From positions 1-64,000 of the forward strand of contig NZ_QLIT01000048.1 of the NCBI RefSeq assembly GCF_003574485.1: a DNA stretch of 64,000 nt, read 5' to 3'. Both the position numbers and the translations under genes were made by a program. This document shows positions 36,029 through 44,504 of the stretch, piece after piece (within the stretch, counting starts at the first letter, position 1; the number at the start of each line of letters is the position of its first letter). The notes under the pieces are model-generated. The model had not been told where the DNA came from, did no database searches, and saw nothing but the letters and a program-made list of their open reading frames with translations. This DNA is from Facilibium subflavum (GTDB lineage Bacteria > Pseudomonadota > Gammaproteobacteria > Francisellales > Francisellaceae).

Positions 36029-37348
36029 ATGTCGTTATTAGAAAAATATTTCAAATTCTCTGAGAATAGCACAACCTGGCGCACAGAAATTATTGCAGGT
36101 ATAACTACTTTTTTGGCTGTGCTTTATATTATTGTTGTCAATGCAAAGATTCTGTCACAAACCGGAATGCCTGAGGCAGCTTTAGTAACAAGCACGGTCG
36201 TTATTTCAGCATTTTCATCAATTGCGATGGGTATTTATGCAAGAAACCCCTATGCATTAGCACCAGCAATGGGTATGAATGTATTTTTTACCTATACGAT
36301 TGTTAAAGCCTGGGGAATCCCCTGGCAGACGGCATTAGGGGCGGTTTTTTGGTCTGGGGTGATTTTTGTTTTTCTGGCAATTTTTAACATACGCACCAAA
36401 ATACTGGCTGGGATTCCCAATGCCGTTAAGCATGGTATTGGTGCTGGTATTGGGATATTCATTGCCTTGGTTGGCTTTTATAATGCCGGGTTTATTCATC
36501 AATCACCTTCAGGACTTTTAGAGGTAACCGCGCTATCCGAGCAAACCTTTGTTTTTATCAGCTGCTTTTTCATCTTATCAATTTTAATGGCTTTAAAATT
36601 TCGTGGTGCAATGTTGATCACCATTGTTATTGGTTGCTTGATCTCTTTACCATTTGGTCATTTGTTCGGTAATTTCGCATTAATTCATGTCCCCGAACAT
36701 TTAATCGCATTGCCTGATTTTTCTTTATTCTTTGCGATTGATTGGTTGGGCAGCTTAAAAGTAGCTTTACTGCCTGCAATTTTTACTTTTTTATTTATCA
36801 ATATTTTTGACAGTACCGGTGTGTTATTAGGACTTGCCCATACCTGTAACTGGTTTGATGATAAAGGGCAGCCAATTCGGATTAAACAATCTTTATTAGT
36901 TGATTCAGTGGCAGCTTCCTTATCTGGTGTTATCGGTAACACGCCAACGGCAATTTTTGTAGAATCAGCAACCGGTATTGCAGCAGGTGGACGCACTGGT
37001 GTTGTTGCTGTTATTGTTGGGCTCTTGTTTTTGCCATTTTTATTTTTATCACCCTTGGTGATAATGGTCCCATTATTCGTTGTTGCACCTGCGCTTGTAA
37101 TGGTCGGGTGTTTGATGATGTCATCCATTCAGTATGTAAAATGGAATGACTTGACTCAGGCAATTCCTGCTTTTGTGACGATTGTGCTGATGCCGCTGAC
37201 TCTATCGATTTCAGAAGGGATTGTATGGGGTATGGTTTCATGGTTTTTAATTACTTTATTTCATGATCGCAGGCAATTAAGTGTGATGTCGTGTATGATT
37301 ACTTTTTGCTGTTTTTTGATAATGTTAAGTTCCTTGAAAGTTATTTAG
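36029..37348 (+). CDS. AzgA-like NCS2 purine permease (first of tandem pair)
   Basis: A 439-residue inner-membrane protein with about 12-14 helices, of the COG2252 adenine/guanine/hypoxanthine permease group. Signatures: WRTEIIAGITTFLAVLYIIVVN, MGMNVFFTYTIVK, GIPNAVKHGIGAGIGIFIALVG, FLFINIFDSTGVLLGLA, FVESATGIAAGGRTG. These proton symporters import purine bases for salvage. It is followed 26 bases later by a close paralogue. The two are almost identical over roughly residues 20-145, at DNA level as well, and diverge after that. The last membrane segment, CMITFCCFLIMLSSLKVI, is complete here, unlike in its neighbour. Confidence 0.9.
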   Translation: MSLLEKYFKFSENSTTWRTEIIAGITTFLAVLYIIVVNAKILSQTGMPEAALVTSTVVISAFSSIAMGIYARNPYALAPAMGMNVFFTYTIVKAWGIPWQTALGAVFWSGVIFVFLAIFNIRTKILAGIPNAVKHGIGAGIGIFIALVGFYNAGFIHQSPSGLLEVTALSEQTFVFISCFFILSILMALKFRGAMLITIVIGCLISLPFGHLFGNFALIHVPEHLIALPDFSLFFAIDWLGSLKVALLPAIFTFLFINIFDSTGVLLGLAHTCNWFDDKGQPIRIKQSLLVDSVAASLSGVIGNTPTAIFVESATGIAAGGRTGVVAVIVGLLFLPFLFLSPLVIMVPLFVVAPALVMVGCLMMSSIQYVKWNDLTQAIPAFVTIVLMPLTLSISEGIVWGMVSWFLITLFHDRRQLSVMSCMITFCCFLIMLSSLKVI

Positions 37349-37374
37349 TTTAATTATATTGGGGTGAGATTGTT

Positions 37375-38697
37375 ATGTTTGAAGTAATAAAGCGCTATTT
37401 TGGTTTTGATCAGTACCAGACAAATTACCGTACTGAAACGATTGCAGGTATAACTGTTTTTTTAGCAATGCTTTATATTATCGTTGTCAATGCGAAAATT
37501 CTCTCGCAAACTGGAATGCCTGAGGCGGCTTTAGTAACAAGCACGGTGATTATTTCAGCATTTTCATCAATCGCGATGGGTATTTATGCAAGAAACCCCT
37601 ATGCACTAGCACCAGCAATGGGCATGAATGTATTTTTTACCTATACGATTGTCAAAGCCTGGGGAATCCCCTGGCAAACGGCGTTAGGGGCGGTTTTTTG
37701 GTCTGGGGTGATTTTTGTTTTTCTGGCAATTTTTAACGTACGCACCAAAATATTGGCTGGGATTCCCAATGCCGTTAAGCATGGTATTGGTGCTGGTATT
37801 GGAATATTCATTGCCTTGGTTGGCTTTTATAATGCAGGATTTATTCACCAAGCGCCTTCAGGACTTTTGGAGATAACACCTTTAAGCGAATCAACATTTG
37901 TGTTTTTACTTTGTTTTGTCATTCTAACGGCGCTTTTTGCATTGCGCATTAAAGCTGCGATCTTGCTAATGATTGTTATTGGCTGTGTTATTGCTTTGCC
38001 ATTTGGACGCTTATGGGGGGAAAGTACACTATTAATCATACCTAAACACTTTTTTGCGTTACCTGATTTTTCACTTTTTTTTGCAATAGACTGGCTTGGC
38101 AGCCTGAAAATTTCTTTGCTGCCAGCGATTTTTACCTTTTTATTCATTAATATCTTTGATAGTACAGGAACGCTTATTGGTCTGGCGCAAGCAGGAGATT
38201 GGTTTGATGATAAAGGCCAGCCGATACGCATAAAGCAGTCTTTAATTGTTGATTCAATTGCGGCGACTTTTTCAGGTATCTGTGGTAGTTCACCGGCTTC
38301 TGTATATGTGGAATCAGCAACAGGTATGGCTGCAGGTGGTAAAACAGGCTTTGTTGCGGTTGTGGTAGGGCTGTTATTCTTACCTTTCTTATTTTTAGCG
38401 CCATTAGTGCAAATGATTCCAATGTTTGTGGTGGCGCCAGCACTTGTTGTTGTCGGCAGTTTTATGATGTGCTCGGTTAAGCATATTGACTGGAGTGATG
38501 CAACCGATGCCTTACCCGCTTTTATTACGATTGTATTGATGCCACTGACACTGTCAATTTCTGAGGGAATTGTGTGGGGAATGTTAACCTGGTTTATTGC
38601 TGCCTTGTTTCAAGATAGGCAGAAAATCACCTGGATGTGAGTGGTGATTACGGTTTGTTGCTTTTTAATCATTTTAATGTCATTGAAAGTCATTTGA
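37375..38697 (+). pseudogene. AzgA-like NCS2 purine permease (second of pair) with premature TGA
   Basis: The open frame 37375-38640 gives 421 residues highly similar to the upstream permease (WGIPWQTALGAVFWSGVIF, GIGIFIALVGFYNAG, SATGMAAGGKTGF). It stops at TGA 38638-38640. Reading on in frame gives VVITVCCFLIILMSLKVI and then another TGA (38695-38697), which lines up with the last 18 residues of the first paralogue. The stop therefore removes only the final membrane helix. The codon after Trp-Met is where the paralogue has a Ser, Cys or Met. The truncated protein may still work or may be dead; readthrough would restore the full helix set. Annotated as a probably defective gene with that caveat. 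Confidence 0.75.
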
Positions 38698-38734
38698 TCA
38701 TTAAAGTGCAGGTAAGATGTGCGAGCAATTCAGA

Positions 38735-39310
38735 TTACATAAAATCTAACGAGGTGATATTAACGTCAATACCATTTCGTTTTGCCTGGCGCAGCCAGTA
38801 ATTGGATTGAAACATATCAACCGGAACACCAATACCTTTTTTGTACATATAGGCAAGGTATATCTGTGCTTCTGGATAATCGTTTCTAGCAGCCTTTTGA
38901 ATCCAGTAAAAACCCACTGCAGAGTTGGCTTGAACACCGACACCCTGGAAATACATAAGACCCAGTTTAAATTGAGCCTCAGCATATCCTGTTGCAGCAG
39001 AGTATTGAATATAATTAACTGCTTTTGTCATGTTGCTACCTTGGCTTCCATTTTGCGAGAATTGTACCCCTTTTATAAAAGCTTCCTTGGGCGTAAGGTG
39101 AGCAATTGGTGCTTGCTTGATCTGGCAGTTTTCACCTTCGCAGGTATTTTTTTTAGCTGTTTTTGTGGTCAGTGTTGATTGAGAGGCAACGACTTCTTTG
39201 GCGGCTTTGGTTTGTTGTGGGTAAAGCATAAAGATGCCAAATGCGGTAATCACAAGCATAAATAATACGCTTATGGTTAAAAAGGAGGGTTTTCTCAATC
39301 TAAAACGCAT
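38735..39310 (-). CDS. membrane-anchored Sel1-repeat protein
   Basis: A 191-residue protein with one N-terminal membrane helix (about 9-29), a polar linker with two Cys (TCEGENCQI) and two or three Sel1-like helical repeats: GYAEAQFKLGLMYFQGVGVQ and YPEAQIYLAYMYKKGIGVP are clear copies of the A-x-x-x-L-G-x-x-Y-x-x-G consensus. Such proteins usually mediate protein interactions on the periplasmic side. AAGGTA precedes the ATG. It is 22 bases from folD's end on the same strand but need not be functionally linked. Confidence 0.85.
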   Translation of the reverse strand: MRFRLRKPSFLTISVLFMLVITAFGIFMLYPQQTKAAKEVVASQSTLTTKTAKKNTCEGENCQIKQAPIAHLTPKEAFIKGVQFSQNGSQGSNMTKAVNYIQYSAATGYAEAQFKLGLMYFQGVGVQANSAVGFYWIQKAARNDYPEAQIYLAYMYKKGIGVPVDMFQSNYWLRQAKRNGIDVNITSLDFM

Positions 39311-39331
39311 TGTGCTTTATACCTTTGTATT

Positions 39332-40204
39332 TTAAATATTTAAATGACTAGCGTTACGGTGTAATTGTTCACAGGCAAATAGTGTATTTTCAAGCAAGGT
39401 TGCAATCGTCATAGGGCCCACGCCACCTGGCACTGGCGTGATATAGGCTGCTTTATCTTTCACGCTGTCAAAATCTACATCACCAACAATCTTACCATTA
39501 TCTAATCGATTAATACCAACGTCAATAACAGTTACGCCTTGCTTTAAGTCTTTACCATGAATGAAATTAGGTTTGCCAACGGCTGCAACAACAATATCTG
39601 CACGCTGAAGGTGTTCAGTCAGATCATATGTGTGTCGGTGACAAGCGGTTACGGTAACCCCAGCCAGCAAAAGCTCTAATAACATGGGCCTGCCAACGAT
39701 ATTTGATGCACCGACAATAACAGCATGCTTGCCTTTGAGATCACCCAATGTATTTTCCAACAGTGTCATAATGCCTTTTGGTGTGCAAGGTCGTAATAAA
39801 GGGTTGCGCTGTAACAGTTTGCCAACATTATAAGGATGAAAGCCATCAACATCTTTATCGGGTGTTATTGCTTCAAGTACCTTTTCTGTATCAATATGTG
39901 CAGGTAATGGCAGTTGTACTAGGATACCATCAATTGTTGCATCTTTATTTAATTGATCGATTAAAGCAAGAAGTTCGTCATTGCTGATAGAGGTCTCTAA
40001 ATCATAGTTTCTGGACACAAAACCCACATCTTCGCACGCTTTTCGTTTATTATGAACATAAATCATTGATGCAGGATCATTGCCAACGATAATAACTGCC
40101 AATCCTGGTACACGCTGGTTTTGCTGTTTACGTAAGTTTACTTTTTGTTTGATTAATGCTCTTAATTGCTTGGCTTGTGACTTCCCATCAATGATTTTGC
40201 TCAT
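39332..40204 (-). CDS. folD: bifunctional methylene-THF dehydrogenase/cyclohydrolase
   Basis: A 290-residue Fol[22 protein letters not shown] with the catalytic Lys of the YVHNK motif, [21 protein letters not shown], the Rossmann signature [16 protein letters not shown], and the C-terminal [12 protein letters not shown]-like [17 protein letters not shown]. It interconverts 5,10-methylene-THF and 10-formyl-THF with NADP. The ATG at 40204 was chosen because AAAGGA lies 6 bases upstream; the ATG at 40225 would precede it. It works in the same pathway as the cyclo-ligase gene at 21686. Confidence 0.96.
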   Translation of the reverse strand: MSKIIDGKSQAKQLRALIKQKVNLRKQQNQRVPGLAVIIVGNDPASMIYVHNKRKACEDVGFVSRNYDLETSISNDELLALIDQLNKDATIDGILVQLPLPAHIDTEKVLEAITPDKDVDGFHPYNVGKLLQRNPLLRPCTPKGIMTLLENTLGDLKGKHAVIVGASNIVGRPMLLELLLAGVTVTACHRHTYDLTEHLQRADIVVAAVGKPNFIHGKDLKQGVTVIDVGINRLDNGKIVGDVDFDSVKDKAAYITPVPGGVGPMTIATLLENTLFACEQLHRNASHLNI

Positions 40205-40283
40205 TTTGGTTCCTTTAAAACCCATTGCTCTGGGTTGCTATTATATTGATACAATGGGTTATTGACAAAGGGTTTTTGTTGCT

Positions 40284-40886
40284 TTAAGGCAAGGAGGATT
40301 TCTTTTGCCCAATCTTGCTTTCAGTGCCTGATAATAGGCGTTTGATGTTTTCTTGATGGCGGATAATAACAAGTATTGCAATAATAATAAAAGGGGCTGC
40401 ACTGTATACACCATAAAAAATTATGGTACACAAAGTGGTAATAATGGTTGCAATAAGCGCGGACAAAGAGGAGTAACGGGTTAAAAAGGCTAAAACAAGC
40501 CAGCTGATAACAAATATTGCACCAATAAGCCAGTTATAGCCAAATAAAACACCGATTAAGGTTGCCACCCCTTTGCCGCCTTTAAAGCCAAAAAAGACGG
40601 GAAATATATGCCCAAGGATTGCAAAAAGCGCAACCGTGGCAATTTGTATTTCTGTTAAACCAAAAAAATGTGCACCAAGTACGGGGATAAAACCCTTTAA
40701 GGCATCACCTAATAGCGTAATAATCGCGGCTTTTTTACCACCTAAACGTAATACATTGGTCGCACCTGGGTTGCCTGAACCTATGGTTCTTGGTGAAGGC
40801 AGCCGCAGCACAAAGCAGGTCAAAATAGCGCAGTTAATTGAGCCAAAAAGGTAAGCTATGATTAACAACAAGACAAATGTAAGCAT
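40284..40886 (-). CDS. plsY: glycerol-3-phosphate acyltransferase PlsY
   Basis: A 200-residue inner-membrane protein with five or six helices and the three PlsY motifs: YLFGSINCAI with SGNPGATNVLRLGGKKAA, the phosphate-binding loop FFGFKGGKGVATLIGV, and the later RHQENIKRLLSGTE. PlsY transfers acyl groups from acyl-phosphate to glycerol-3-phosphate, the first committed step of phospholipid synthesis. Length and motifs are normal. Confidence 0.95.
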   Translation of the reverse strand: MLTFVLLLIIAYLFGSINCAILTCFVLRLPSPRTIGSGNPGATNVLRLGGKKAAIITLLGDALKGFIPVLGAHFFGLTEIQIATVALFAILGHIFPVFFGFKGGKGVATLIGVLFGYNWLIGAIFVISWLVLAFLTRYSSLSALIATIITTLCTIIFYGVYSAAPFIIIAILVIIRHQENIKRLLSGTESKIGQKKSSLP

Positions 40887-41095
40887 TGATTTTATCCATG
40901 ATTATGTTTTTTATTTTGATGAGTTTCCAGGCTTTGTTTATAGATGTCAAGTGAATATTAAGGCGTGCGCATATGCTAGGACTATTTACAATAAACCTGC
41001 TGATTCAGCGGTATAAACTAAAGAGATGTCATTTTTAGAAAATATCGGTACAATAATCGAAGTTATAAGTAGAACACAAAATAAAAGCACAGAAA

Positions 41096-42127
41096 ATGAC
41101 AAAGCGTTGCTTAATTATAAAAACCTCATCATTGGGGGATGTTATTCATATGCTGCCGGCGATAACACAAGCCAAACAAAAGCGACCAGATATTGTTTTT
41201 GACTGGGTGGTGGAGGCATCATTTGATGAAATTCCTCGCTGGCATAAAGCGATAGATGAGGTTATTCCGGTTGAAATAAGAAAGTGGCGTAAACATATTA
41301 TTAAACATTACCGCGACATTCGTCAGTTTAAAAAGCGTTTAAAAGCCCAACATTATGATTATGTGATTGATGCGCAAGGATTGATAAAAAGTGCCTGGAT
41401 TGCTTTTTTAGCAAAAGGTGTAAGCTATGGTCTTGATAAGAAAAGTGCACGAGAACCCATATCACGTTTTTTCTACCGACATAAAGTACATGTGCCAAAA
41501 GGCTTGCATGCAGTTGACCGTTTGCAGTTATTATTGGCAAGTGTATTAGACTATAAGCCTGAGCTTGAACATATAGATTATGGTATTCAGTATCAATGGC
41601 ATATGAATCAGTGTCAAAACCAGGTGATTTTTTTGCATGGAACTACCTGGCCAAGCAAGCATTGGTGCTTGTCGCATTGGCAGGCCTTGGCAAAATTATT
41701 TTCAGATCAAGGTGTAAAAGTATTATTACCATGGGGTAATGATAAAGAATATGAACAGGCATGTAAAATAGCCGATAGACTGGAACATGTTATTGTACTA
41801 CCAAAATTAAATCTGACGGAATTAGCAAAATATTTTGTTCAAAGTAAAGCAGTGATTGCTGTCGATACTGGGTTATCGCATTTAGCAGCCGCCTGTCATG
41901 TTCCGACACTTTGTATTTATGGATCAACCTCTGCTAAGCTTACAGGTGCAAAAGGTGGGCGCGTTATTCATGTATCATCAAAGCTTACTTGCTCACCTTG
42001 TTTGAAAAAAGTATGCCCAATTACAAAAGAGGCTTTTGCCCCATGCCAAGTATCAGTTAGCGCACAGAATGTCTATGATCGTATAAACCAAATGTGGCAG
42101 CAAATTGATTTTCCTGATGCATTATAA
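41096..42127 (+). CDS. waaC: LPS heptosyltransferase I
   Basis: A 343-residue GT9-family enzyme. CLIIKTSSLGDVIHMLPAI at the N-terminus (with the catalytic Asp of SLGD), YDYVIDAQGLIKSAWI, HGTTWPSKHWCLSHWQAL, and AVIAVDTGLSHLAAACHVPTL with LYG-like CIYGSTSA point to heptosyltransferase I (WaaC/RfaC) rather than II. It adds the first heptose to Kdo in the LPS core, on the cytoplasmic face of the inner membrane. The gene is isolated from other LPS genes here. Other GT9 sugar specificities cannot be excluded. Confidence 0.88.
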   Translation: MTKRCLIIKTSSLGDVIHMLPAITQAKQKRPDIVFDWVVEASFDEIPRWHKAIDEVIPVEIRKWRKHIIKHYRDIRQFKKRLKAQHYDYVIDAQGLIKSAWIAFLAKGVSYGLDKKSAREPISRFFYRHKVHVPKGLHAVDRLQLLLASVLDYKPELEHIDYGIQYQWHMNQCQNQVIFLHGTTWPSKHWCLSHWQALAKLFSDQGVKVLLPWGNDKEYEQACKIADRLEHVIVLPKLNLTELAKYFVQSKAVIAVDTGLSHLAAACHVPTLCIYGSTSAKLTGAKGGRVIHVSSKLTCSPCLKKVCPITKEAFAPCQVSVSAQNVYDRINQMWQQIDFPDAL

Positions 42128-42187
42128 ATTGTATTACAGCATCTTTTTTGTTAAAAATTTTTAAAAGCGCAATAGCACAGGTGTCAG

Positions 42188-42574
42188 ATGAAAAAATATA
42201 TATCGATTTTATTTTTGGGGTTTGCAATGATCTCAAGTGTTGCATTTTCAAGCACAACAGATGATACAAATAACAAACCAGAAGAAGCACAAGCGTGTAA
42301 AGCTGATAGTTATGATTGTCAGGGTAATTGGGATCTTTTCAAAAAAGGAGTGATAGATGCCTCAACTGCGACAAAAAATGCAGCGGTAGATGCCGGCAAA
42401 AAAGTAAGTGATTATAGTCAAAAAGCATGGGATAAAACAAAAGCAGCAAGCAAGGAAGGCTGGGAAGATACAAAGCGCTTTGTAAATGAAACCAAACAAA
42501 ATATTCAACAACACTTCTCAGACGACAGTACGCAAGAAAATCAGGAAAAATCAAGTCAAGGCAGCGAAAAATAG
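42188..42574 (+). CDS. small exported amphipathic helical protein
   Basis: A 128-residue protein with a signal peptide (KKYISILFLGFAMISSVAFS, cleavage near residue 21). Two cysteines come soon after (ACKADSYDC), then a long region (about 55-105) rich in Ala, Lys, Asp and Trp that would form an amphipathic helix: DAGKKVSDYSQKAWDKTKAA, SKEGWEDTKRFVNETK. The K/A-x-x-W-x-x-T/D-K spacing recalls apolipoprotein-like or LEA-like helices that lie on membranes. The C-terminus is polar and disordered. No family is recognised; a periplasmic location is inferred. Confidence 0.65.
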   Translation: MKKYISILFLGFAMISSVAFSSTTDDTNNKPEEAQACKADSYDCQGNWDLFKKGVIDASTATKNAAVDAGKKVSDYSQKAWDKTKAASKEGWEDTKRFVNETKQNIQQHFSDDSTQENQEKSSQGSEK

Positions 42575-42706
42575 TGAATAAAATTGTGCTGTAATAGCTG
42601 GTAATTTATGTATGAAAGCACTAACCTTAAAGGTAGGTAATATAAGAATAAATAATATTTCTTATGTTATATTTGTTCACAATGACAATGATGGAGGACC
42701 TAAGTT

Positions 42707-43093
42707 ATGTCAATTCAAATCACAGGCCGTCATTTGGAAATTACAAATGCATTAAAAAGCTATGTTGAAGATAAACTAAGTAAATTAAATAATCATTTTG
42801 ATCACATTATAGCCACAAGAGTCATTCTATCGGTAGAAAGAGAAAAGCAGATGGCTGAAGCAGTTGTGAATGTTCCAGGCAATGAATTTGTTGCCAAAGC
42901 AGATGGCCGTGATATGTATGCCGCTATTGACATGCTAAAAGATAAACTTGATGCACAGGTGAGAAAACATAAGCAAAAGCTAAAGGAACATCGTGCAGAA
43001 CGTCCTGCAGAGCAGTTAGCAGAGGCGGAAGAAAACTATCAAGAGGCTGTTTTTGAGCAAGAGCATCCTGAAAACCAAGAAATATCTTCTTAA
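42707..43093 (+). CDS. hpf: short-form ribosome hibernation promoting factor
   Basis: A 128-residue S30AE/HPF protein: MSIQITGRHLEITNALKSYV at the start, KLSKLNNHFDHIIATRVILS, VNVPGNEFVAKADGRDMYAAID, and MLKDKLDAQVRKHKQKLKEH. The ending is acidic (EENYQEAVFEQEHPE), without the long-form C-terminal domain. HPF binds the 30S decoding centre and drives 100S dimers in stationary phase. It is followed by ptsN, as in the rpoN-hpf-ptsN clusters of many gammaproteobacteria; rpoN itself is absent here. AGGAGG-like GGAGGACC precedes the ATG. Confidence 0.93.
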   Translation: MSIQITGRHLEITNALKSYVEDKLSKLNNHFDHIIATRVILSVEREKQMAEAVVNVPGNEFVAKADGRDMYAAIDMLKDKLDAQVRKHKQKLKEHRAERPAEQLAEAEENYQEAVFEQEHPENQEISS

Positions 43094-43116
43094 ATATGAT
43101 CAATTAAATTTTATCC

Positions 43117-43581
43117 ATGAGCTTTCTATCTCCTTTTATTTCTAAAGATCGTACGGTAAATAAAGCTTCTTTAAAAAGTCAGAAGCGGATTTTTGAAGTA
43201 TTGAGTAATTTATTGCATACACCTGATGATGAAATCAGCAGTGATTTGATTTATCAAAAACTTTTTGATCGAGAAAGAATTGGTAGTACGGCAATTGGCA
43301 AAGGTGTCGCCGTGCCACATTGCCGAATTGCTGGCATTATGGTAACACGTTTAGCGATTTTAACACTTGATGTGCCTATTGAATATGAGATGACAAATGA
43401 GCCTGTGGATATATTTATTGCGGCCATTTTCCCTGAAAGTGTTAAAGATGTTCATATTGCTTTTATGGGGGAGCTTGTCAAGTTTCTGAAGAAAAAGGGG
43501 ACGTTAACGAATATCCGTCAAGCGCAATCAAATGAACAATTATATCAATTGTTTTTATCCGCTTCAGATGTTACCCCTTAA
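43117..43581 (+). CDS. ptsN: PTS IIA-like nitrogen-regulatory protein PtsN
   Basis: A 154-residue EIIA-Ntr: SQKRIFEVLSNLL, LFDRERIGSTAIGKGVAVPHCRI with the phosphorylated His (about residue 68), and EPVDIFIAAIFPES. It takes phosphate from NPr (PtsO) and regulates potassium transport and other processes by protein contact; it moves no sugar. The order hpf-ptsN-hprK-like is the conserved nitrogen-PTS neighbourhood. Its last codons overlap the HprK-like gene. Confidence 0.93.
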   Translation: MSFLSPFISKDRTVNKASLKSQKRIFEVLSNLLHTPDDEISSDLIYQKLFDRERIGSTAIGKGVAVPHCRIAGIMVTRLAILTLDVPIEYEMTNEPVDIFIAAIFPESVKDVHIAFMGELVKFLKKKGTLTNIRQAQSNEQLYQLFLSASDVTP

Positions 43582-43969
43582 ATTTATTACCATTCATGCC
43601 AACTTCGTTGCCAGAAAAAATCGTGGTGTATTGATTTTTGGTGCGCCCGGTGTTGGCAAATCCCATTTAAGCCACGTACTGGTGCAGAAGCATGGCTATC
43701 ATTTAATTGCCGATGATTTAGTGCTGTTACGTCATCAAAAAAAAGGTATCCTTGGTGAACTACCCAATGCGGATTACCTTGGTTTGTTGCATCTTAAAGA
43801 AAAGGGTTTTGTAAAGGTTACACAGGCAAGCTCCAGGCATGCGATTACTGATGTCATAGAAATTGGTAATCAGATAGGGAACATGGATCAGATAAAATTA
43901 TTAAACCAGAATTTTTTGGTGCCCACATTCATCTGGCAAGTGGCGCTACAATACTGTCTTAAAATATAG
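43568..43969 (+). CDS. minimal HPr kinase-like protein (HprK C-terminal domain only)
   Basis: A 133-residue protein matching only the kinase domain of HPr kinase/phosphorylase. FGAPGVGKSHLSHVLVQKHG is the Walker A region, followed by LIADDLVLLRHQ, the metal-site segment, and a VPTFIWQVAL end in the place of IPVRPGRNLA. The family signature LEIRGLGIINV is replaced by LHLKEKGFVKV, and the canonical Glu after GKS is His. The N-terminal domain is missing. The ATG at 43568 overlaps the ptsN stop. Proteobacterial HprK homologues beside ptsN phosphorylate HPr/NPr; this one may be reduced or inactive. Confidence 0.75.
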   Translation: MLPLKFITIHANFVARKNRGVLIFGAPGVGKSHLSHVLVQKHGYHLIADDLVLLRHQKKGILGELPNADYLGLLHLKEKGFVKVTQASSRHAITDVIEIGNQIGNMDQIKLLNQNFLVPTFIWQVALQYCLKI

Positions 43970-44153
43970 GGATTCACGAATAGCTCTTGTGTGGATTCCC
44001 ACCAAAAAAATAACGTATAAGTCAAACATTTACTATGATGAAGTTTTTAGTTACCCAGTAGATTTCTTTTTCTATGATGGTGACTTACCTGGTATCCAAG
44101 CATAAGTCAGAAAGTTTGTCATCGAAATTTCATTAAAATAATAAAAAACAGGG

Positions 44154-44181
44154 TGGACTTTTTCATAGCATTCAGTATAAT
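44154..44181 (+). promoter_or_regulatory. predicted sigma70 promoter of the orphan 5S gene
   Basis: A perfect -10 box TATAAT (44176-44181) with a partial -35 TGGACT (44154-44159) and a 16-base spacer. Transcription would start about 6-8 bases after the -10, at or next to U44187, the predicted 5' end of the 5S rRNA. Confidence 0.6.
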
Positions 44182-44186
44182 TGCCT

Positions 44187-44306
44187 TGTCTGATGATAAT
44201 AGCAAGTTGGTACCACCTGATTCCATGCCGAACTCAGAAGTGAAACAACTTAGCGCCGATGATAGTATGGTTATTTGCCATGTGAAAGTAGGTCATCATC
44301 AGGCAT
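44187..44306 (+). rRNA. rrf: 5S ribosomal RNA, solitary gene
   Basis: About 120 bases matching bacterial 5S rRNA. The core block ACCACCTGATTCCATGCCGA, then ACTCAGAAGTGAAAC, then TAGCGCCGATGATAGTATGG and GTGAAAGTAGG aligns with the E. coli sequence without gaps up to ACCACC. Helix I pairs 44187-44196 (TGTCTGATGA) with 44296-44305 in ten base pairs. No 16S, 23S or tRNA gene lies on either side, so this copy is outside an rRNA operon. A TATAAT box ends five bases before it. The sequence has the conserved loop bases and looks functional, not decayed. Extra unlinked 5S copies are known in Francisella, as I recall. Confidence 0.93.
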
Positions 44307-44504
44307 TTTCCATTCCCCATTTTTTATCGAGTAAATATATTGAATTTCATTTACTATCAAAATATCTATAACATGTGCTAGCTAAAGCATTCAGTTGGGC
44401 AGGTAGTTTATAAAAAATAACAAAAGCCATAAAACCCGTTCTTTGTTTTGCTTTTTGTGCTAGTATTTCAGCTAGTTGAAGACAGTAAACATAAAAAGGC
44501 CAAC

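Noticed and set aside
36685-37128. 147-codon minus-strand frame in the permease gene
   Set aside because: Antisense to conserved membrane helices; low-complexity product.
40979-41000. Near-palindrome GCTGATTCAGC upstream of waaC
   Set aside because: Short, imperfect and without a matching regulator; not better than chance in this AT-rich region.
42642-42665. ATAAGAA/TTCTTAT inverted repeat upstream of hpf
   Set aside because: Seven AT-rich pairs with a ten-base loop; likely to arise by chance.
44153-44371. 72-codon open frame across the 5S rRNA gene
   Set aside because: The sequence is a 5S rRNA with complete helix I; the frame is accidental.
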